From positions 1,178,001-1,242,000 of the forward strand of contig NZ_CP045246.1 of NCBI RefSeq assembly GCF_035189165.1: a stretch of 64,000 nucleotides of DNA. The letters run 5' to 3'. This DNA comes from Arthrobacter sp. JZ12. GTDB lineage: Bacteria > Actinomycetota > Actinomycetes > Actinomycetales > Micrococcaceae. The translations under genes were made by a program, and so were the position numbers. The notes below the pieces were generated by a model. That model was given only the letters and a program-made list of their open reading frames with translations, was not told the DNA's origin and did not search any database. Shown piece after piece: positions 63,735-64,000 of this stretch (its first letter is position 1; each line of letters starts with the position of its first letter).

Positions 63735-64000
63735 TCAGCCGCCGATCGCACTCATCGAGCGGTCCGGCTGAACAAAGTCATCAGCGCCCAGGCCGGTGTG
63801 GCCCATCCCATGCGCCTTCGGCTTGGCCCACATCGCCTCCTGCCAGCGGCGGGCGATGGCGGCGTCGTCGGCCCCGGAGCGGAGCAGGTCCCGCAGGTCC
63901 GTCTCCTCACGTGAGAAGAGGCAGCTCATGATTTTTCCTTCGGCGGTGACGCGCGTGCGCCGGCAGTCGGAGCAGAAAGGTTCAGTGACGGAGGCAATGA
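63735..64000 (-). CDS. moaA: GTP 3',8-cyclase MoaA, C-terminal part (5' end outside window)
   Basis: The frame is open to the right edge on the minus strand. It gives [28 protein letters not shown], where CSDC...C are the Cys ligands of the C-terminal [4Fe-4S] cluster that binds GTP, then a helical stretch and the end RSMSAIGG with the conserved terminal Gly-Gly needed for activity. MoaA is a radical-SAM enzyme starting molybdenum cofactor synthesis. The visible part is about 87 residues. Confidence 0.93.
   Translation of the reverse strand, partial: IASVTEPFCSDCRRTRVTAEGKIMSCLFSREETDLRDLLRSGADDAAIARRWQEAMWAKPKAHGMGHTGLGADDFVQPDRSMSAIGG

Overview
The window is high-GC actinobacterial chromosome. 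Gene content and order (rpsB-tsf-pyrH-frr-cdsA; dxr-rseP-ispG; proS...rimP-nusA-ylxR-infB-rbfA...truB...ribF-rpsO-pnp-M16 peptidase) fit an Arthrobacter-like member of the Micrococcaceae. This is inferred from gene order and protein character; no 16S gene is present. Many starts are GTG or TTG, neighbouring genes often overlap by 1-8 bases, and long GC-rich hairpins separate transcription units.

Layout. 1-3.2 kb: end of an EamA permease, a GT4 glycosyltransferase, a CAU-anticodon tRNA and a glutaryl-CoA-dehydrogenase-like enzyme. 3.3-9.3 kb: M23-family protein divergent from rpsB-tsf-pyrH-frr-cdsA, then a DivIVA-like gene with a broken 3' end. 9.3-15.3 kb: two DUF485/sodium-solute-symporter pairs around a LytS/LytTR two-component system, with one shared divergent control region. 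15.4-17.0 kb: two small membrane proteins and an Lrp/AsnC regulator. 17.2-29.8 kb: branched-chain 2-oxoacid dehydrogenase genes (E1-alpha, E1-beta, E2), a GNAT enzyme, a TetR regulator with two operator-like palindromes, and a seven-gene acyl-CoA operon. Together these cover leucine catabolism from 2-ketoisocaproate to acetyl-CoA and acetoacetyl-CoA, with the same gene set as the M. tuberculosis bkd-citE-fadE19-accA1/accD1-scoAB locus. 29.8-33.2 kb: an accessory-looking stretch with a cupin/DUF6994-like/cupin frame interrupted by TGA, and a DUF222-HNH protein. 33.3-40.3 kb: dxr, rseP, a SatD-like gene behind a repeated GGTTGA array, a membrane protein, a YCII protein, ispG, a GNAT protein and a lipoprotein. 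40.4-63.4 kb: proS, a TSUP permease, a phosphotransferase, a DUF4439 protein, the rimP-to-pnp translation and RNA-processing block with several insertions (a ScyD-like secreted protein, an aminotransferase, small membrane proteins, a cell-wall-anchored thioester-domain protein), and an M16 peptidase. The right edge holds moaD and the 3' end of moaA.

The most notable points are: (i) at least three otherwise intact conserved genes (DivIVA-like, E1-beta, phosphotransferase) each need one extra G to restore the frame, which suggests assembly indels but must be tested because one of them would break the leucine pathway; (ii) a Trp-to-TGA interruption inside a duplicated cupin architecture; (iii) the LytTR-controlled paired symporters with a direct-repeat operator candidate; (iv) a 28-bp-spaced GGTTGA operator array before the SatD-like gene; (v) a surface thioester protein with an LAQTG sorting signal. 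I did not see an IS element, prophage, CRISPR array or a clearly new multi-gene defence or biosynthetic system.
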